Notes under the pieces: generated by a model
The model's database searches: none
What the model was told of the DNA's origin: nothing
Seen by the model: only the letters and a program-made list of their open reading frames with translations
Shown here: positions 34,477 through 42,676 of the stretch, in pieces
How the letters are laid out: every line of letters begins with the position of its first letter
Numbering within the stretch: position 1 is the stretch's first letter
Program-made: the position numbers and the translations under genes
Assembly (NCBI GenBank): GCA_963663735.2
Contig: CAXXHN010000001.1
Span: 372,001 to 436,000, forward strand
DNA: 64,000 nucleotides
DNA from: G963663735 sp963663735
GTDB taxonomy: Bacteria > Acidobacteriota > UBA6911 > RPQK01 > JAPXNP01
Direction: 5' to 3'

Positions 34477-35366
34477 CAGCAGTCTGTGTCAACTGGAATG
34501 GGGGGGATTCTCTCAGGAACACCCTGGATTCCCTGATAGCATCCGACTACCCCGACCTTGAAATACTGGTAGTGGATAATGCCTCTTCCGATACTTCAAC
34601 TGCAAATCTTCCCGGCGAAATCAGCCTGCTCCGGCTGGAGACGAACACGGGTTATGGGGAAGCCCTGAATCGGGGAGTGGCATTCCTGGAAAAGAAAAAC
34701 CGCAATTCTCCGGCCCGCTTCTATTTGGCACTGAATAATGATATCCGCCTGGAGCCGGATACGGTATCAGGGCTGGTAGGTTTTGCCCTGGAAAAAGGAC
34801 CCGGAATCTACGGCCCGGCAGTAGTCCGCATGGATAATCCCGAAATCCTGGAAGCAGCCTGGGGAACCCTGACCTGGTCACACGTACTGACCAGGCTGAA
34901 AGGCAAGGGCTCACCAGTGTTATCTCCTCCCTGGAACAGGTCCAGGGAGAATGTGATCCTGCTGGGAAGCCTTATGCTGATCCATAGCGATATTTTCAGG
35001 TCAGGGATAATGTTTGATCCCCGCTACTTCATGTATCACGAGGAAGTTGATTTCATTTTCAGGGCCCAAAAGCTGGGATACCCAGCCTGTTACTGCCCAT
35101 CGGTCAGGGCCCGGCACTATATTGGCCTTGGAACAGAAAATAATCCCCTGAAAAAAATTTACTGGACCAGGAGAAACAGTATTTATTTCCTGAAAAAACA
35201 TAAGGCCGGAACAGGCAAATGGATCAAGTGCCTCGGCACCATGCTCTGCAGCTTGCTCTATACATCCGCCGGATTGAAGTTCAGTCGGGCCCGGGCCATC
35301 GCGGCCGGGGCCTGGGACGGATTCAGTGGATTCAGCGAGAATAGCCCGGAGAAGCTCCAAAAATGA
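34455..35366 (+). CDS. GT2-family glycosyltransferase
   Basis: 303 residues from the ATG at 34455 (MQTIPKVAAVCVNWNGGDSL), giving a 22-base overlap with the previous gene. An ATG at 34401 would add 18 basic residues and a 76-base overlap, which is less likely. Motifs: LEILVVDNASSDTSTANLPG, NTGYGEALNRGVAFL, LALNNDIRLEPDTVSGLV, FDPRYFMYHEEVDFIFRAQK and ARHYIGLGT. Here the acidic catalytic pair is EEVD rather than EDVD. It ends in a four-base ATGA overlap with the next gene. Confidence 0.9.
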   Translation: MQTIPKVAAVCVNWNGGDSLRNTLDSLIASDYPDLEILVVDNASSDTSTANLPGEISLLRLETNTGYGEALNRGVAFLEKKNRNSPARFYLALNNDIRLEPDTVSGLVGFALEKGPGIYGPAVVRMDNPEILEAAWGTLTWSHVLTRLKGKGSPVLSPPWNRSRENVILLGSLMLIHSDIFRSGIMFDPRYFMYHEEVDFIFRAQKLGYPACYCPSVRARHYIGLGTENNPLKKIYWTRRNSIYFLKKHKAGTGKWIKCLGTMLCSLLYTSAGLKFSRARAIAAGAWDGFSGFSENSPEKLQK

Positions 35367-36277
35367 ACACCGGAAACAAATCACCAGCAAAAGTGGATGT
35401 CAGTTTTATAATACCTTCCTATAACAGCCAGGATACAATCGCCGATACAATCAACTCCATCGATTCCCAGGCCGGATCATTAAGCCGGGAGGTCGTGGTC
35501 GTGGATTCTTCTCCACATAACCTGGTCAGGGAAGTAGTCAGCCGCTACCCGCAGGTGAAGTTAATACACAACCCAGTGCGGCTCTACCCGGGACAGGCCA
35601 GGAACCTGGGAGCAAGGTTAGTAGAAGGTGAATACCTGGCTTTTATTGACTCCGATGTCACCATCCAGGAAAACTGGCTGGTCAGGCTCTACAGCCGCCT
35701 GATTTCAATTCCCGGCATCAAGGCAGCAAGCGGGGTGATATTCAACGGGAATCCTGAAAAAATCCCTTCAAGGATCCTTTACTGGACGGAATTCAGCGAA
35801 TTTCTGCCCGGCTCCAGAAGCGGGTTCAGGTCCTTCCTCTCCAGTTCCAACCTGCTGCTGCGAAAAGCGGATTTTCAGGAATCGCCTAGATTTGACCCCT
35901 CATTTGCCATGTCAGAGGATATGCTGTTCTCCCTGTTTTTCTCCGGAAGGCTTTACCTGGACAATACAACATCCGCCTGCCACCGGCACCGGACCGCAAA
36001 GCAGGATGTTCTGGAACACTTGAAAAAACTGGGTTTCTGGGGGGGGAAGATGCGTGCTGCCGGCAGCGGCAGGGGTGCTTTCCTCGCAAAATTCAGGGGG
36101 CTTTCCCTGATCCTGCCCTTTTACAGGACAATGGTTGTAATCAAAAGAGTTTTCCGGGCGGACCGCCAGCAATTTATCCAGGCGCTTGCCCTCTCCCCCC
36201 TGATTTTCTGGGGGTCATGTTACTGGACTGCCGGATTCTACAGCGGGCTGAAAGACAGGAAAAAGCCTGAATACTGA
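35363..36277 (+). CDS. GT2-family glycosyltransferase
   Basis: 304 residues. VDVSFIIPSYNSQDTIADTI, REVVVVDSSPHNLVREVV, YPGQARNLGARLVEGEYLAF and IDSDVTIQENWLVRL form the GT2 core. FDPSFAMSEDMLFSLFFSGR places the acidic motif in a less usual SEDM context. The C-terminal third has hydrophobic segments (FLAKFRGLSLILPFYRTMVV, LALSPLIFWGSCYWTAGFYS), so it is likely a membrane-attached enzyme. Last gene of the glycan run. ATGA overlap with the preceding gene; convergent with the 36366 gene. Confidence 0.9.
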   Translation: MNTGNKSPAKVDVSFIIPSYNSQDTIADTINSIDSQAGSLSREVVVVDSSPHNLVREVVSRYPQVKLIHNPVRLYPGQARNLGARLVEGEYLAFIDSDVTIQENWLVRLYSRLISIPGIKAASGVIFNGNPEKIPSRILYWTEFSEFLPGSRSGFRSFLSSSNLLLRKADFQESPRFDPSFAMSEDMLFSLFFSGRLYLDNTTSACHRHRTAKQDVLEHLKKLGFWGGKMRAAGSGRGAFLAKFRGLSLILPFYRTMVVIKRVFRADRQQFIQALALSPLIFWGSCYWTAGFYSGLKDRKKPEY

Positions 36278-36308
36278 GAAGGCGTCAGCATCATATTAAA
36301 GATACTAA

Positions 36309-36334
36309 GGGCCGCTGCCTGCCGGCAGCAGCCC
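36309..36334. terminator. GC-rich hairpin between convergent genes
   Basis: GGGCCGCTGCC (36309-36319) and GGCAGCAGCCC (36324-36334) pair with one mismatch around a four-base loop, midway between two converging stops. No T-run follows, so it is only a candidate terminator. Confidence 0.4.
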
Positions 36335-36365
36335 GTTATGAACAATCACTTGTCAATTACTCGGC

Positions 36366-37028
36366 TCAGTTTACCGGAAGCATAATACCGCCAAACTGGC
36401 CGCCCTGTCCCATGGCTGGTTTAAGCTCGAAAGCCTGGGTAAAACCAAGTCCATAAATGGTATTGCTATAGGTTCCGGCCAGGCAGTCGAATTCTGAAAG
36501 GATCCAACCGTATCCAACGAACTGCTCAACATCCTGCGGGTAAACTCCCTGGACAGCAGCCAGGATTTCCTGCAGGTTCACCGTGAAAGTCTGCCCCGGA
36601 TCAAGGGTGCCGTCTTCATTCAATCCTGCCCCGATCAGATGCCCATCCAGGTATCTATTAACACTTTTTGATGAAAAGCTGTATACAGTGCCGTCACGGT
36701 CATAAAGAAATATGGCAAAACCGCCGCTGGTAGGCCTGGTTTTGTCTGATCCCAGGGAATAAATCTCAAGGCCGGATCCCTCAGGAATGGCACACACATT
36801 GCTGATGGAGATGGCGCAGTTCACCGAATAATCAGGGCCGGTTGGATCAGGATCAGGAATCACAGCCAGGTAATGAGCAAAAACCGCGCGGTAATAGTCC
36901 GTGGTGTCCTCTTCGCTATATGACACTGCTCCTGTTGAAATGCCATCCTGGGCCGAAATCCACCCAATCGGGGTAAAAACCGGGATAAAAATGCAGAAAA
37001 TCAGGATCACTATTATTTTTTTTATCAT
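36366..37028 (-). CDS. small secreted protein, beta-sandwich type
   Basis: 220 residues from the ATG at 37028, selected because AGAGG lies just upstream and a signal peptide follows (MIKKIIVILIFCIFIPVFTP, then IGWISAQ). An ATG 93 bases upstream would bury the signal peptide. Motifs in order: VNCAISISNVCAIPEG, GGFAIFLYDRDGTVYSF, LDPGQTFTVNLQEILAAVQG and VEQFVGYGWILSEFDCLAGT. The same order (GIVISN, TCYKDDTG, LAPGQTIIKTFNELFG, AWAGYCYVVGNFDALSG) occurs in the 40988-41473 protein, so both carry one domain type. Exported; function unknown. Confidence 0.8.
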   Translation of the reverse strand: MIKKIIVILIFCIFIPVFTPIGWISAQDGISTGAVSYSEEDTTDYYRAVFAHYLAVIPDPDPTGPDYSVNCAISISNVCAIPEGSGLEIYSLGSDKTRPTSGGFAIFLYDRDGTVYSFSSKSVNRYLDGHLIGAGLNEDGTLDPGQTFTVNLQEILAAVQGVYPQDVEQFVGYGWILSEFDCLAGTYSNTIYGLGFTQAFELKPAMGQGGQFGGIMLPVN

Positions 37029-37160
37029 GGAAACCTCTAATATGGAAGTCTTTATATATAAGACTATATTTACCCAAAAATTCAATCTACTTGCAGGGAT
37101 CTTACTTTTAAAAGGAATCATGTTAAAAGATTCATTTCAAAGCAAATAGTTTCATCAATT

Positions 37161-38738
37161 TTAATAACCAAGCAGAATTTTCAAATAATCCGCCTCATCT
37201 GGTTTGAGGATTGAGGCTGTCGGACTGCTGTTTTTAAGGCCCAGGCTGCAAGCTGTAACGTAATAATTACCCAGTTTATTAAGAACAAGGAGACGGTCAT
37301 TGTATTCGACCGCCAGAAACTCCAGCGGTTCTGTCTCCTCATCAGCGCTGTCGAGCGCAATGGTTCTGGACGACCTCAACGTAACCGGGGTCATGAATGA
37401 ATAAACTCCTGGATAACGGGAGTTGAAGAGCACGCTCTGATCGAGTGAGTCATTGCCGACATGCAGGTAGTTGGTCTTGAATGGGGACACTGATGTTGTC
37501 GATACCACTGAAGAAGGTTCAAACGGCAGGGTGAATTCACGGGAATACCTCAGGGTCTTGTTGACAACATTATAAATGTAGAGATTAGAGGTATTTTCGA
37601 ATGCCACCACCAGTTCCTTGACCCCATCTGAATTCCAGTCAAAAAAATCCAGGCCTGAAACGGTGAGGTAGGGGAAGGATCCCGAGAAAGCCTCCTGGGT
37701 CTGGTTATCAAGAACCCTTGCCCAGCAGGTAACAACATCCCCGAACTCTTCCCTGTGGACGACCAGGAGGTCGTCGCGTCCGTCACTATTATAGTCACTG
37801 GTCAGAACGATCTCACCCTGGGAAAACTCAACAATGACTCCCGGAGTGCTCCCGGCGCCACTGTAAAAAAGATCCACAGCTGCACCATCATCAAGATAAT
37901 ATTTCAGGTCAGATTCTCCCCGGCTCGCTTTCAGGGTCCGGTACTCCTGATCCTCCTGGAAGTTTCCGATCAATAAGGCATTATATAACCTCTCTTGAGG
38001 GTCAACATCCTGATTATCATCCCCGGAACTGCCTCCACCTGAATCGCCTCCTCCGGAGTCACCGCCTGAATCTCCACTCCCTGAATCGCCGCCCCCGGAG
38101 TCGCCATTCCCGCCATCACCTCCGGAATCACCGGAGGAGTCACCGTCACCGTTATCGTTGGCCAGGGAACGAAGAAAAGGATTAATGTAACGACTCGATC
38201 CACTACCCGAGTAACCCTGGCTTCCATAACCTGAACTGAGCGTCTTCACTGCTTCGTCCAGGCTTTCGAGGTCCTTAAGCACAGCTTCCAGTAAATCAGC
38301 GGAAATTCTCTCGCCATCTCCGCGCAATCCGGACTGTCCGTCGTCACGACCAGTGCCATTAAGACCTTCACGGGAAATGATCCCTCGTCTTTCAGCTCCT
38401 CCCAATCCCGCGGTTTGTGCGTTCCGGCCCGAGGATCTGCCACCCTTTCCGTTCAAGCCTGCCCTGTTCAGGTTAGAGACCCCCCTGACAGACGGGGTAA
38501 ATCCAGCCCTGTTGCCCATACCGGTTCCATCAAATTCATCTCCTGGCAGGGTAGCAGAGGAAGGATTCCTCAATGTTTCGTCGGATGAGCTCTTGCCCCC
38601 CAGAAATGCCAGGTCCGATAACTCAAAGCCAGGCATAAAAAAACTGAAGGTGGGAAGAGACAGCAGCAGGATGATGACAGCAATATGCCACATCCCTTTC
38701 ATCATGGTTATAATTCGATTTTTAAACGATTTTTTCAT
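37161..38738 (-). CDS. secreted protein with Gly/Ser/Asp-rich linker and beta-propeller-like C-terminus
   Basis: 525 residues from the ATG at 38738; the ribosome binding site is weak and later ATGs are possible. An N-terminal hydrophobic segment (MWHIAVIILLLSLPTFSFFM) serves as signal or anchor. Then come an Arg/Gly-rich part, a linker made almost only of Gly, Ser and Asp (about residues 195-245), and a C-terminal half with repeated FG-GAP/VCBS-like strands (GEIVLTSDYNSDGRDDLLVV, VSGLDFFDWNSDGVKELVVA, FLAVEYNDRLLVLNKLG). The D-x-D-x-D-G loops (NSDGRDD, NSDGVKE) suggest calcium binding and a propeller fold. Upstream there is an unusual promoter with a central palindrome at 38909-38940. Confidence 0.8.
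   Translation of the reverse strand: MKKSFKNRIITMMKGMWHIAVIILLLSLPTFSFFMPGFELSDLAFLGGKSSSDETLRNPSSATLPGDEFDGTGMGNRAGFTPSVRGVSNLNRAGLNGKGGRSSGRNAQTAGLGGAERRGIISREGLNGTGRDDGQSGLRGDGERISADLLEAVLKDLESLDEAVKTLSSGYGSQGYSGSGSSRYINPFLRSLANDNGDGDSSGDSGGDGGNGDSGGGDSGSGDSGGDSGGGDSGGGSSGDDNQDVDPQERLYNALLIGNFQEDQEYRTLKASRGESDLKYYLDDGAAVDLFYSGAGSTPGVIVEFSQGEIVLTSDYNSDGRDDLLVVHREEFGDVVTCWARVLDNQTQEAFSGSFPYLTVSGLDFFDWNSDGVKELVVAFENTSNLYIYNVVNKTLRYSREFTLPFEPSSVVSTTSVSPFKTNYLHVGNDSLDQSVLFNSRYPGVYSFMTPVTLRSSRTIALDSADEETEPLEFLAVEYNDRLLVLNKLGNYYVTACSLGLKNSSPTASILKPDEADYLKILLGY
38014..38158 (-). repeat. low-complexity tract encoding a Gly/Ser/Asp linker
   Basis: Imperfect repetition of codons for D-S-G-G and G-D-S-G-G inside the 37161-38738 gene. 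It probably expands and contracts in frame by slippage. Confidence 0.6.
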
Positions 38739-38908
38739 GATTATCAAGGTTACTTCCCAGACCTATCTTTCCAGGACTGAGATTTCCAGTCAATATTCAC
38801 ATTGCGAGTGCAACTTCATACCGGATCAGGGAGCAATAATTCCCTGAAGACAAACCCATCCTCTTTAATTTGCACTGCTGTTAGATTTTTTGAACCTGTT
38901 AAGTATAT

Positions 38909-38940
38909 ATTATAACCCTAGGGTTCTGATTTATTGTCAA
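38909..38940 (-). promoter_or_regulatory. consensus promoter with 20-base spacer containing a perfect palindrome
   Basis: On the minus strand TTGACA (38940-38935) and TATAAT (38914-38909) are both perfect but 20 bases apart. A perfect 12-base palindrome AACCCTAGGGTT (38914-38925) fills the -10-proximal side of the spacer. Overlong spacers with a central dyad are the hallmark of MerR-family activated promoters. It would drive the 37161-38738 gene with a leader of about 165 nt. Confidence 0.5.
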
Positions 38941-39109
38941 AAAATTGTTACGGTTTTCTCTGTTTACCTTTCGAAATAGTTTTAAATGTCACTTTTGCCG
39001 ATGTCCTGCCGGTTATAAAAAGGGACAGAGGGAGATCGCATTTCCAGAATCGGATATTGCTAACTCACTGTAGTCCGGTAATATGCAAATTTCTCAAAAT
39101 TCTTTTGCA

Positions 39110-39138
39110 ACTTTTTAGATTTTCGGCCATCTTTTATA
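39110..39138 (+). promoter_or_regulatory. candidate ECF-type promoter of the sigma factor gene
   Basis: ACTTTTTAG...TTTCG...CATC...TATAG upstream of the ECF sigma gene resembles ACTTTTAAG...TTGCG...CATC...TATAG upstream of the second ECF sigma gene in this window (56351-56382). No sigma-70-like pair is obvious at either place. Autoregulation is inferred. Confidence 0.3.
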
Positions 39139-39217
39139 GTTGCTTCTGGCAGTGAATGCTGATATCAAGGCTGGAAAGAGTAGAAATTGCAATTAATGTT
39201 GGTAGTTGAAGATACTC

Positions 39218-39796
39218 ATGGGTCTTGAAATCAGCGAGGAACAGTTAGAGAAACTCATAGAAGCTGCCGCCGGAGGTTCTGTTGAGGATTTTCGCAAACT
39301 CTATGAGCTTTACTCAGTTCCCGTTTACAGATTTGTTCTGGGCCTGGTCGGGAATGAAGCGGAAGCCGAAGATATTACGCAGGAGACCTTTATAAAGGTT
39401 TTTTACAAACTGAATAAATTAAAGGAACCCGTTTTTTTTCGGTTCTGGCTTTACCGAATAGCAAGGAACGAAACCTACCAGATGCACAGGCGGTTTAAAA
39501 GGCGAGGCGAGGTTTCAATCGACAATGAAGAAATTGGATATTATGAATTCCTCCAAAATGAGAACGAAGGACCGAATCCTGAAAAACAGGTTATGTCCAG
39601 GGAGTTGGATTCAGTCATCCGAAAGGCTATCCTGTCGCTTAAGCCTAAATACAGGGATGTATTGATCCTGGCGGTTCAGGAAAAAATGAGTTACGAAGAA
39701 ATCTCTAAAATAGTCGGACGATCGGTTGTATCAGTAAAAACCGACATTTATCGGGCGCGCCAGGTTGTGAAAGAAAAATTAGACAGGTATCTTTAA
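39218..39796 (+). CDS. ECF-family RNA polymerase sigma factor
   Basis: 192 residues from the ATG at 39218 (MGLEISEEQLEKLIEAAAGG), preferred over an upstream TTG. Region 2 is seen as FRKLYELYSVPVYRFVLGLV, then NEAEAEDITQETFIKVFYKL and FRFWLYRIARNETYQMHRR. Region 4 is seen as LKPKYRDVLILAVQEKMSYE, then EISKIVGRSVVSVKTDIYRA, a helix-turn-helix. The length is typical of ECF sigma factors. It is followed after 19 bases by a zinc-finger anti-sigma factor and then a secreted TPR protein, so it probably directs an envelope-related regulon (inference). Confidence 0.93.
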   Translation: MGLEISEEQLEKLIEAAAGGSVEDFRKLYELYSVPVYRFVLGLVGNEAEAEDITQETFIKVFYKLNKLKEPVFFRFWLYRIARNETYQMHRRFKRRGEVSIDNEEIGYYEFLQNENEGPNPEKQVMSRELDSVIRKAILSLKPKYRDVLILAVQEKMSYEEISKIVGRSVVSVKTDIYRARQVVKEKLDRYL

Positions 39797-39815
39797 GAGT
39801 AGAAGAATAAATAAA

Positions 39816-40322
39816 ATGAAGTGTGAAAGCTGGAAAATTCAAATTTCTGCATATCTGGATGGAGCTCTGGACGGAATTGCCAGCGACGCAGTGCTTCGGC
39901 ACATTGAGTCATGCCAGGAATGCAGGAGATTTCATCAAGATAATTCTGCGCTTTCCTCCCTTTTAAGCGATCGAGTGGAAGGTAAAACTCCATCTCCTTT
40001 CGCCTGGAATAAAATTGAACGAAGGATTACTGTCGGAGAGAATCAGAAATCCAGTCAGTCTTTCCTGGATTATTTCAGGCTGCCCCGAATGGCTTACGGC
40101 CTTGCTTCAGCATTGGTGCTTATTTCACTGGCAACTCTGCTCCAGTTGAGGGGCCCGTCTGATGAAGATATCCAGCTTCTGGCTGAAATGGACGCGTATA
40201 CCATCAGTGCAAAGGGCAACCCCTTTCTGGAAAGGGCGATATTAGAAGGCGATAATCCTTTTTTCAGATTTGAATCAGGATTGGATAATCCTTTTGAAAG
40301 CAATTTAAGGACAGACAAATGA
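39816..40322 (+). CDS. zinc-finger anti-sigma factor, membrane-anchored
   Basis: 168 residues. The N-terminal zinc-binding anti-sigma domain has Cys3 and H29-x3-C33-x2-C36 (RHIESCQECRRFHQ). A single membrane segment follows at about residues 95-112 (AYGLASALVLISLATLLQL). The remaining 55 residues should be periplasmic, rich in Asp/Asn-Pro-Phe (EGDNPFFRFESGLDNPFESN). By family it binds the upstream ECF sigma factor and holds it inactive at the inner membrane. It overlaps the next gene by four bases (ATGA). Confidence 0.9.
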   Translation: MKCESWKIQISAYLDGALDGIASDAVLRHIESCQECRRFHQDNSALSSLLSDRVEGKTPSPFAWNKIERRITVGENQKSSQSFLDYFRLPRMAYGLASALVLISLATLLQLRGPSDEDIQLLAEMDAYTISAKGNPFLERAILEGDNPFFRFESGLDNPFESNLRTDK

Positions 40323-40774
40323 AGAGAAAAAAACTCTATATTCCTTCTCTGATTCTTTATGTTTTTGTTATTCTGTCTGTAGGCATTCATGGTGATGTGT
40401 CAGGTCAGACGGTATCTCCTGCAGATATCAGCAAACTTCAGTATGCCGCATCACAGCATGAAATAATTTCAATACTGATTGAAGAACAAGACTGGAGCCA
40501 GGCGGTAGCTGAATTTTTCAAGATACTGGACCTTGATCTTGACGTGACATCTGAAGTGAGCCTGGTAGAAGAAGCATGGCAGATAACTGAGCAATTACTG
40601 GAAGCAAAACAGTATGATTATTCCCACCAGATTATTGACTCGACCCTGGAAAGATGTAAACTACCAGATAATCGGTTCACGATGCTGATATTGAAGGGTA
40701 AAGTTCTAAAACAGGAAGGGAAAATCAAGGCCGCCCTGGATGCGTTCAGGGAAGCTCAGGCACTGCAGGAGTAA
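40319..40774 (+). CDS. exported TPR-like protein of the sigma/anti-sigma operon
   Basis: 151 residues with an N-terminal hydrophobic segment (KKLYIPSLILYVFVILSVGI) followed by a short mature helical protein. The latter part reads as one or two tetratricopeptide-like helix pairs (NRFTMLILKGKVLKQEGKIK, AALDAFREAQALQE). It is the third gene of the ECF operon, overlapping the anti-sigma gene by four bases, and may interact with the anti-sigma periplasmic tail. That role is inference. Confidence 0.75.
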   Translation: MKRKKLYIPSLILYVFVILSVGIHGDVSGQTVSPADISKLQYAASQHEIISILIEEQDWSQAVAEFFKILDLDLDVTSEVSLVEEAWQITEQLLEAKQYDYSHQIIDSTLERCKLPDNRFTMLILKGKVLKQEGKIKAALDAFREAQALQE

Positions 40775-40834
40775 TTATCAGGACAAATTGATATATTTGT
40801 TGATAATAATTAGTAATTTTCTGCAAATGATCTC

Positions 40835-40863
40835 TTGACCCATGGTAAGTTGCTTAGTATTAT
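40835..40863 (+). promoter_or_regulatory. strong sigma-70 type promoter
   Basis: TTGACC (40835-40840), exactly 17 bases, TATTAT (40858-40863). It is 125 bases upstream of the ATG at 40988, leaving a leader of about 115 nt. A second TATAAT occurs at 40895-40900 without a matching -35. Confidence 0.65.
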
Positions 40864-40987
40864 TGGTAGAACAGAAAATATGGGAAGAATTTGATATAAT
40901 CTCGCTGTCTAGAATTATAGGAAAAAATTTTAAGTTTAATTTTAATACAATTTATGGTGAGTACTACTTGTGAAAGGGGTAGAAAAC

Positions 40988-41473
40988 ATGAAAAAATCTA
41001 CATGGATTTTCCTGATAGGCTTAATCTTTCTGGCACTAACGCTTAATGCGGTAGGTCAGACTGGCGCTGTTACAATCGGCGCTGACGACGCGACAACTTC
41101 TATGCAAGCCTTAAAAGCTGGTTACGTTCAGAGCATACCCGGTGTAGTCTGGACTGGAATTGTCATCAGCAACACCTTGGCCGCTCCTGATTTAGTTGGA
41201 ATGCCGACAGGTGGAGACACCGAAGGTACCGCAACCGTTACCTGTTACAAAGATGACACAGGTGAAATGGTTACAGCAGAAACTGATGTTCTGGCTCCTG
41301 GACAGACAATCATTAAAACCTTCAATGAACTTTTTGGAAATACTGAAGCCTGGGCTGGTTACTGTTACGTTGTTGGTAACTTTGACGCCCTGAGCGGCCT
41401 CGTAATCGTTGGCTCTGAAAGCTGGTATGGTTACCAGATGACCGAAGATTTTGACGGTGCTCCAGTTATGTAA
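40988..41473 (+). CDS. small secreted beta-rich protein
   Basis: 161 residues from the ATG at 40988, which follows AAAGGGG by eight bases. The GTG upstream would place that site inside the gene. Signal peptide MKKSTWIFLIGLIFLALTLN, then AVGQ. Mature part: MQALKAGYVQSIPG, WTGIVISNTLAAPDLVGMPT, TATVTCYKDDTGEMV, LAPGQTIIKTFNELFGNTEA and GYCYVVGNFDALSGLVIVGS. The order of motifs matches the 36366-37028 protein. Own promoter and a very strong terminator indicate a highly expressed single-gene unit. Function unknown. Confidence 0.85.
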   Translation: MKKSTWIFLIGLIFLALTLNAVGQTGAVTIGADDATTSMQALKAGYVQSIPGVVWTGIVISNTLAAPDLVGMPTGGDTEGTATVTCYKDDTGEMVTAETDVLAPGQTIIKTFNELFGNTEAWAGYCYVVGNFDALSGLVIVGSESWYGYQMTEDFDGAPVM

Positions 41474-41500
41474 ATTTCGGTCTTAACACAACCGTAGTTT

Positions 41501-41542
41501 GATACAAAAAGAGGCTGCCTTCAGGTAGCCTCTTTTTGTATC
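41501..41542 (+). terminator. strong intrinsic terminator (bidirectional)
   Basis: GATACAAAAAGAGGCTGCC and GGTAGCCTCTTTTTGTATC pair over 19 bases with one G-T wobble around a TTCA loop. An A-run on the left and T-run on the right allow termination in either direction. It is 28 bases past the stop of the 40988-41473 gene. Confidence 0.93.
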
Positions 41543-41601
41543 CGCCAGTCAATCCAGGCACATTAAATCTCCCAGATTGCCTTGATCACGGATCACTAAT
41601 T

Positions 41602-42399
41602 ATGAAATCCAGACTTTTCATCTTCCTTCTGCTTCTCATCTTTCCAGTCCCGCTGGTCGCGGCAGGAACCGAAGATCAACTGAAAGAATCAGTCACAGCC
41701 TTCTGGCAAGCCACCCAGGCTCGGGACAGAGTGACATCCATGAAATATGTCTACCCTGATGATCTCAATAACTTCCTCAATAAAAATGCCGCTGTGATTA
41801 AAAGCTGGGAAATAGACACCATCTCAATGAACGCTGACTCTACTGAAGCCCAAGTCAAGATGAAATATTCCATGGAAACCTACCCTGGAATCGCTTTCAA
41901 CCTTGCCAAGACCGAAACCTGGCAGTTATTCAATAATGAATGGAAAATCAGGGTGCATGACCCATCAGTGGCGATGAAGGAAGCCCTGTTAGGAAACCAT
42001 GCTCCCCGGGGGGGTAAGGTATCACAGGAAAAAATCCTGAAAATCATGCCTGACAGGATAAAATTCTACAAGGCTAACCCAAACCAGCCAGCCTTCATAC
42101 GAATTGAAAACTACCTTGACATTCCTGCCACGCTGGAATTGATAGAAGTAGACCAGGACCTGATTGAAATAGCCGAGAAGCCTTCAATTGTTAATCCAGG
42201 AGAAAAAGCCCGGATAAAACTACAGTATATCGGCAAGGAAAAGGAAAAGGAAAACCTTTCCACCCAGGTTGTACTTGAAATTAAATCTGGTGAAAATATC
42301 ACCAGGAGAACCCTGTCGGTCGTTTACAACTACATGAATGCGGCAATGAAATGGCTACAGAAGCAGCATCAACCGGAAACAAGCCCTCATCAGCCTTAG
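41602..42399 (+). CDS. secreted protein with NTF2-like and Ig-like parts
   Basis: 265 residues from the ATG at 41602. A TTG frame extension would start inside the terminator and is rejected. Signal peptide MKSRLFIFLLLLIFPVPLVA. Residues about 25-120 resemble an NTF2/SnoaL-like fold: LKESVTAFWQATQARDRVTS, MKYSMETYPG, ETWQLFNNEWKIRVHDPS. Residues about 145-245 read as an Ig-like domain close to the DUF1573 type (ILKIMPDRIKFYKANPNQPA, FIRIENYLDIPATLELIEVD, IVNPGEKARIKLQYIGKE). Periplasmic or outer-surface; function unknown. Convergent with the secretion operon. Confidence 0.8.
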   Translation: MKSRLFIFLLLLIFPVPLVAAGTEDQLKESVTAFWQATQARDRVTSMKYVYPDDLNNFLNKNAAVIKSWEIDTISMNADSTEAQVKMKYSMETYPGIAFNLAKTETWQLFNNEWKIRVHDPSVAMKEALLGNHAPRGGKVSQEKILKIMPDRIKFYKANPNQPAFIRIENYLDIPATLELIEVDQDLIEIAEKPSIVNPGEKARIKLQYIGKEKEKENLSTQVVLEIKSGENITRRTLSVVYNYMNAAMKWLQKQHQPETSPHQP

Positions 42400-42610
42400 G
42401 AAGGTTCACAGCCGACTCTGGCGCCTGATTTAACACAATCACACTTCGAATTCCGGCTTTCCCACTTCACCATTTATCGTTTTGTTATCTGACACAGCTT
42501 CTCGGCAGGAGGGAAAATGGCAGAATAAACCAATACCGTTTATCATCCCTCTCCCCCCTCCAAAGATCGAATGCCGAACGTTGAATTCCAGGTTTGCGAA
42601 AGATGGCAAC

Positions 42611-42628
42611 AAAAAGGGCTGGAAGCCC
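42611..42628 (-). terminator. intrinsic terminator of the type II secretion operon
   Basis: Five-base perfect stem GGGCT/AGCCC around a three-base loop. On the minus strand it is followed by TTTTTG, 49 bases past the gspD stop. Confidence 0.6.
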
Positions 42629-42676
42629 GGTAGAGCCCCAGTCCCTAATATTTTCCGGCCCCACTGCTATCCGGCC

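Larger units (their letters stand above)
38739..39217. other. divergent control region between the propeller protein and the ECF sigma gene
   Basis: 479 bases without a gene. Contains a minus-strand promoter with a palindrome in the spacer (38909-38940) and a candidate ECF-type promoter for the plus-strand sigma gene (39110-39138). Confidence 0.5.
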
